9,193 nucleotides of DNA from Candidatus Latescibacterota bacterium (lineage in GTDB: Bacteria > JAAXHH01 > JABIQT01): contig JABIQT010000139.1 of the NCBI GenBank assembly GCA_018667995.1, forward strand, positions 1-9,193, given 5' to 3'. Positions within the stretch are counted from its first letter, which is position 1. Each line of letters starts with the position of its first letter. A program made the translations under genes and the position numbers. Under the pieces are notes generated by a model that was given only the letters and a program-made list of their open reading frames with translations, did no database searches and was not told the DNA's origin. Shown here one piece after another: positions 6,064 through 9,193 of this stretch.

Positions 6064-7641
6064 ATGATCAATCCGATCAATCTGCTCTTCCTACAGTGGC
6101 AGAACTATTTTGACATCCTCTTTGTGACTGTGCTGATATACAGCGTTTATATCTGGCTCAGAGGCACCAGGGCGTTTCACATTCTGATAGGCCTTGGTGG
6201 TTTGGGTATGCTGTATGTACTCACCAGCTGGAGTGGTCTATTCCTGACCAGCTGGCTTCTGCAGTACCTTCTGGGTGTTACCCTCCTCTTAATCATTGTG
6301 ATTTTCCAGCCTGAAATCAGACAGCTGCTGGAGAAGGTCAGCCCACTCGCGATTATAAAGCTCAAGGGCGGTACCGTGCCGCGAACCGTTCTAAGTAAGG
6401 TGGCCGGCGCCAGCTTCAGCCTGGCAGATGAGCGAGTAGGCGCACTCATTGTTTTTCCTCGGGCGACACCCATTTCCGATGTGCTTCGTGACGGCATATT
6501 GCTGGATAGTAGAGCCAGCGAAGAGTTGCTGATCTCCATTTTTCAAAAGACATCTCCCATGCACGACGGAGCGGTAGTCATTGAGAAAGATAGGATCGTC
6601 AAGGCGGGCTGCTATCTGCCCATGTCGACACGCGAAGACCTTCCCCCCAAATACGGTACACGACATCGCGCCGCCCTAGGTGTTTCTGAACAAGGGGATC
6701 CCCTTTGTGTGGTGGTCTCCGAAGAACGTGGCGTGGTTTCTGTGACGCAAGACGGGGAAATTGAAACCATTACTGGCGAAGACCAATTGCGGCTGCGCTT
6801 GGAGAAGTCCCTTTCACCAAATCCCGTTTCTTCTGTGCAATCGACCATTCGGGAGACTATTGAAAGCCGATTCAACTACCAGGAATTCATTCGGAAGAAC
6901 TTCCTGGCAAAGTGCCTTTCCACGGCTCTTGCATGTCTACTCTGGTTTCTCCTTGTTGGACAGCAATGGTCCGAGACTTTTACGACAGCAATGCTGGAAT
7001 ATCAGAATAAACCAAGTGGTATGGATTTTACGGCGGAAGTGGTTAGCGAGATTCAGGTACGGGTCCGCGGTCCGCGAGGCAGCATATCAAGTTTGGATCC
7101 GGACCAGGTGAGAGTATTGCTGGATCTGTCTGAGGTGCAAGTAGGCGAGAATTCCTTTACCATAACAGAAGAAAACCTGAGCCTGCCCTTTGGACTCGAA
7201 GCTACAGCCATAACACCAAGGACGCTGACCATACAGCTCGATCGTATCGTGAGCAGGCAATATACGGTGACTCCAGCCTTGGTCGGCTCTCTGTCACCAG
7301 GATTACGCTTGGCCTACATTAACGTCACACCGGAAAGAATTGAACTGAGCGGGCCCGAGAAAGAAATGGACCAGATCGAACGGGTTACCACACCGCCGAT
7401 CGACCAATCAACGCTTCGTCAGAGTGCCGTAATTCCATGCGAAGTAGAGGTGTACCCTACTTTTGACTACGCCTTCCGGTCGCCAATCCCCGAAGTGTCC
7501 GTAAGCCTCAGCCTGATTCAGGAGCCCGTGGACAGTGAAGAGGAACAGCCAGTTTCAAGCTCCGCAAACAGAATCCAAGCATTCATGGATCTTGCTGGTT
7601 CTAGTCCTACGCTCGCGCCCGGTCCTGCTGAAATTCCTTGA
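6064..7641 (+). CDS. Diadenylate cyclase fused to YbbR domains (CdaA-CdaR fusion)
   Basis: This 525-residue protein is predicted to make cyclic di-AMP from two ATP at the inner membrane. Residues 1-270 are a complete CdaA: three membrane helices (about 16-31, 39-54, 59-81), FQPEIRQLLE (81-90), then a cytoplasmic DAC domain with both catalytic motifs, Asp168-Gly169-Ala170 and Arg200-His201-Arg202. A fourth helix (about 283-300) is followed by two YbbR-like repeats (about 301-394 and 398-486) that would lie outside the cytoplasmic membrane, and an acidic Ser/Pro-rich tail (487-525). In Firmicutes the cyclase CdaA and its YbbR-domain regulator CdaR come from separate adjacent genes; here they are one chain. 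The start at ATG 6064 has AGGGA (6049-6053) 10 nt upstream and yields the expected CdaA N-terminus. No glmM lies within the window. Both motifs are intact, so activity is expected. Confidence 0.92.
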   Translation: MINPINLLFLQWQNYFDILFVTVLIYSVYIWLRGTRAFHILIGLGGLGMLYVLTSWSGLFLTSWLLQYLLGVTLLLIIVIFQPEIRQLLEKVSPLAIIKLKGGTVPRTVLSKVAGASFSLADERVGALIVFPRATPISDVLRDGILLDSRASEELLISIFQKTSPMHDGAVVIEKDRIVKAGCYLPMSTREDLPPKYGTRHRAALGVSEQGDPLCVVVSEERGVVSVTQDGEIETITGEDQLRLRLEKSLSPNPVSSVQSTIRETIESRFNYQEFIRKNFLAKCLSTALACLLWFLLVGQQWSETFTTAMLEYQNKPSGMDFTAEVVSEIQVRVRGPRGSISSLDPDQVRVLLDLSEVQVGENSFTITEENLSLPFGLEATAITPRTLTIQLDRIVSRQYTVTPALVGSLSPGLRLAYINVTPERIELSGPEKEMDQIERVTTPPIDQSTLRQSAVIPCEVEVYPTFDYAFRSPIPEVSVSLSLIQEPVDSEEEQPVSSSANRIQAFMDLAGSSPTLAPGPAEIP

Positions 7642-7716
7642 CGTGACCATCGAATTCAAGGTAATTTGCCTGACTTGAACACCACCATTACAGGAAGAAC
7701 AAAGGGTATTCATTGT

Positions 7717-8622
7717 ATGCGGAGGTATTTCTCATACGTGCAGTCACGTGGCGTGAAAACGGCGGTTCTTTACGCCGTAATCCTGGCAATCTTAGTCAAC
7801 TTTTTGCCACCGCATCAGGCAAACGCCCAGATGACACCCGTTGCAAGCGACGGCCTCGTTCGTGTCCGGGCACGGGCCGCACTCGTACTGAATCTGCACA
7901 GCGGCGAAGTGATTTATCAGAAGAATCCATTGGCGAAGCTACCCATCGCAAGTGTCACCAAGCTCATGACAGTTCTAACGTTCATGAGTCTGAACCCTGA
8001 TCTTGACAAGCGCATAACAATCAGTCGGCAGGATGTGTACAGGGCAAACTGGACCACCCTCAAGTACCGTGAGAAAGTCTACGTCAGAGATCTGCTTCAT
8101 GCTACGCTAATCTCGTCCGACAATGCAGCTGCCCGAGCCCTATCAGCCGCTACCGGGCTGACACGAAGAGAGTTTGTGGCGCGCATGAACCAGACGGCAG
8201 TGTCTCTGGGTCTTGTCAACTCAAGCTTTACGGAACCGACCGGATTGGATGCAGGCAACGTCTCGACAGTAGTAGATTGTGCTGCGCTTCTCTGGACGGC
8301 CCTGCAGAACAACGTGGTGTCCCAAATTCTCGCCATGCCGTTCTACACTTTTAGAACCAATCGCCGGCAGCACAACATTAAATCAACAAATCAGCTATTG
8401 AGAAATGATGATCCAGAACTTTGGAGCATTTTAGGTGGTAAGACAGGCTACATACGCAAAGCAGGATACTGTCTGGTGACACGTGCGCAAGACAGTTCTG
8501 GAAATGACGTAGTCGCAGTGGTCCTGGGCGGCGTTTCCAGCCGGACACGGTTCGCTGATATGCGAAGATTATTACACTGGGGATTTCAGAATATCGAACA
8601 ACAGGACAGAATTGGCGGATAG
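7717..8622 (+). CDS. D-alanyl-D-alanine carboxypeptidase/endopeptidase (class C penicillin-binding protein, S11 family)
   Basis: This 301-residue exported serine peptidase trims peptidoglycan stem peptides. The three active-site motifs of the S11 family are present in order: Ser79-Val-Thr-Lys82 (nucleophile and base), Ser134-Asp-Asn136, and Lys242-Thr-Gly244. A signal peptide (basic MRRYFSYVQSRGVK, hydrophobic core 15-30, cleavage after QANA at 37) directs it out of the cytoplasm. The ATG at 7717 is preferred, with AAAGGG (7701-7706) 10 nt upstream. An in-frame TTG at 7666 would add 17 hydrophilic residues in front of the signal peptide. There is no C-terminal PBP5 domain or amphipathic anchor, so it resembles PbpG (PBP7) in length and may act as a soluble periplasmic D,D-endopeptidase. 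The gene follows the cyclase by 75 nt and is probably cotranscribed with it. Confidence 0.92.
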   Translation: MRRYFSYVQSRGVKTAVLYAVILAILVNFLPPHQANAQMTPVASDGLVRVRARAALVLNLHSGEVIYQKNPLAKLPIASVTKLMTVLTFMSLNPDLDKRITISRQDVYRANWTTLKYREKVYVRDLLHATLISSDNAAARALSAATGLTRREFVARMNQTAVSLGLVNSSFTEPTGLDAGNVSTVVDCAALLWTALQNNVVSQILAMPFYTFRTNRRQHNIKSTNQLLRNDDPELWSILGGKTGYIRKAGYCLVTRAQDSSGNDVVAVVLGGVSSRTRFADMRRLLHWGFQNIEQQDRIGG

Positions 8623-8634
8623 GAGCAATGAGAA

Positions 8635-8823
8635 ATGTTTGAAACAATAGCTTTCAGTTTGGCTGGTACGCTTATTTTTGCGTTGATAGGGATCGGATTA
8701 GTCTACTTGCTGGGAGCCCTGGGTGGCGGCGAACGCGCTCGCGCCACAGGCGGGAGAGGCCAGAATGAGCGGTCCAATACGCGCAGGCCCGGAAGATCCG
8801 CCTCTCAGAGAGCAAAGAGATAA
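8635..8823 (+). CDS. Small single-pass membrane protein with Arg-rich tail, hypothetical
   Basis: This 62-residue protein is not one I recognise. Residues 5-29 form one strongly hydrophobic helix (IAFSLAGTLIFALIGIGLVYLLGAL). Residues 33-62 are polar, with nine Arg, one Lys and only two Glu, plus Gly and Ser, as in a disordered nucleic-acid- or phospholipid-binding tail. By the positive-inside rule the tail should be cytoplasmic. Translation is supported by AGGAG (8621-8625), overlapping the stop codon of the preceding peptidase gene and 9 nt from the ATG, with genes only 12 nt apart, so the two are probably coupled. The next gene starts 17 nt after its stop. Tight spacing on both sides argues for a real gene. 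Confidence 0.6.
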   Translation: MFETIAFSLAGTLIFALIGIGLVYLLGALGGGERARATGGRGQNERSNTRRPGRSASQRAKR

Positions 8824-8840
8824 TCTCCGAGGACGCTTCC

Positions 8841-9193
8841 ATGGTGTATTTTCCACTCACTCAATCGGGTAGGCGTCTATTTATCGCCGTACTGAGTGCC
8901 GTCCATATGCTGTCGTTCTTGCCGTCGGTTCAAGCTGCCAACGGCAAGCTGACTATCGCCCGATTGAAGTACAACGGCGGTGGAGATTGGTATAACGATC
9001 CAGAGTCAATACCCAACCTTGCCCGAGAGCTTAGTCGTCGTGCTGGTATAGAAACCAATGAAGAGCAGCAGATAGTCAATCTGACAGACGACGCATTATT
9101 CTCCCATCCAATCCTATTCATGACCGGCCACGGTGAGGTGAAATGGAGCAACTCCGAGGTGCTGAGAATGCGAACGTATCTCATGCACGGCGG
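8841..9193 (+). CDS. Exported DUF4159 domain protein, N-terminal part
   Basis: The gene starts at ATG 8841 with GAGGA (8829-8833) 7 nt upstream and runs off the right edge after 117 codons and two bases. A signal peptide (about 1-31: RR at 11-12, then LFIAVLSAVHMLSFLPSVQA) predicts export. The mature part begins with the DUF4159 signature: LTIARLKYNGGGDWYNDP (37-54), then SIPNLARELSRRAGI (56-70), and LFMTGHGEVKWS (92-103) with its TGHG turn. DUF4159 proteins are common in Bacteroidetes, Planctomycetes and neighbouring phyla and often occur with MoxR ATPase, DUF58 and von Willebrand type A genes. Their reaction is unknown. Such partners might follow beyond the window. The two immediately upstream genes are close enough to share a transcript. 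Confidence 0.85.
   Translation, partial: MVYFPLTQSGRRLFIAVLSAVHMLSFLPSVQAANGKLTIARLKYNGGGDWYNDPESIPNLARELSRRAGIETNEEQQIVNLTDDALFSHPILFMTGHGEVKWSNSEVLRMRTYLMHG

Noticed and set aside
7642-7716. Terminator or separate promoter between the cyclase and the D,D-peptidase genes
   Set aside because: No stem with a T-run and no well-spaced -35/-10 pair is visible, so cotranscription is the simpler reading.
8764-8871. Short alternative frame starting at ATG 8764 and overlapping the small membrane protein and the DUF4159 start
   Set aside because: It has 35 codons, no hydrophobic or conserved segment, and runs across two better-supported genes.

Overview
The window looks like ordinary chromosome from a bacterium with a Gram-negative type envelope, carrying envelope and transport genes. 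The evidence is cleaved Sec signal peptides without lipobox cysteines, a periplasmic-type solute-binding protein, YbbR domains and a DUF4159 protein. DUF4159 and DUF502 together, with mid-range GC by eye, fit an uncultured lineage near Hydrogenedentota, the PVC group or a similar phylum. That placement is a low-confidence inference from gene content. I see no phage, insertion sequence, CRISPR, tRNA or rRNA.

Layout. (1) 1-183 is the C-terminal end of a SpoU/TrmH-family RNA methyltransferase. (2) 184-614 is a 431-nt regulatory intergenic region. It has a 27-bp palindrome, a Fur-like operator overlapping a sigma70-like promoter, and a leader with two hairpins just before the ribosome binding site. 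(3) 615-4907 is a three-gene ABC importer operon of the ferric-iron/AfuABC-FbpABC type: a binding protein with an unusual C-terminal membrane anchor, an ATPase with a TOBE domain, and a fused two-domain permease. (4) 4992-5729 is a DUF502 membrane protein. (5) 5730-6063 is a 334-nt gap with a promoter candidate. (6) 6064-7641 is one polypeptide joining a CdaA-type diadenylate cyclase to a CdaR-like transmembrane segment plus YbbR domains. (7) 7717-8622 is a secreted penicillin-binding D-alanyl-D-alanine peptidase, followed by a small membrane protein with an Arg-rich tail (8635-8823) and the start of an exported DUF4159 protein (8841 to the window edge).

How the genes work together. The first operon would import a ligand, probably ferric iron or an anionic ligand recognised by the same family, and may be repressed by Fur when iron is plentiful. 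The second half centres on the envelope. Cyclic di-AMP made by the membrane-bound cyclase is linked in Firmicutes to cell-wall and osmotic homeostasis, and here the cyclase is physically joined to its putative extracytoplasmic regulator and sits directly before a peptidoglycan peptidase. The CdaA-CdaR fusion is the most interesting item. The Fur-like promoter with its structured leader and the tethered binding protein come next.
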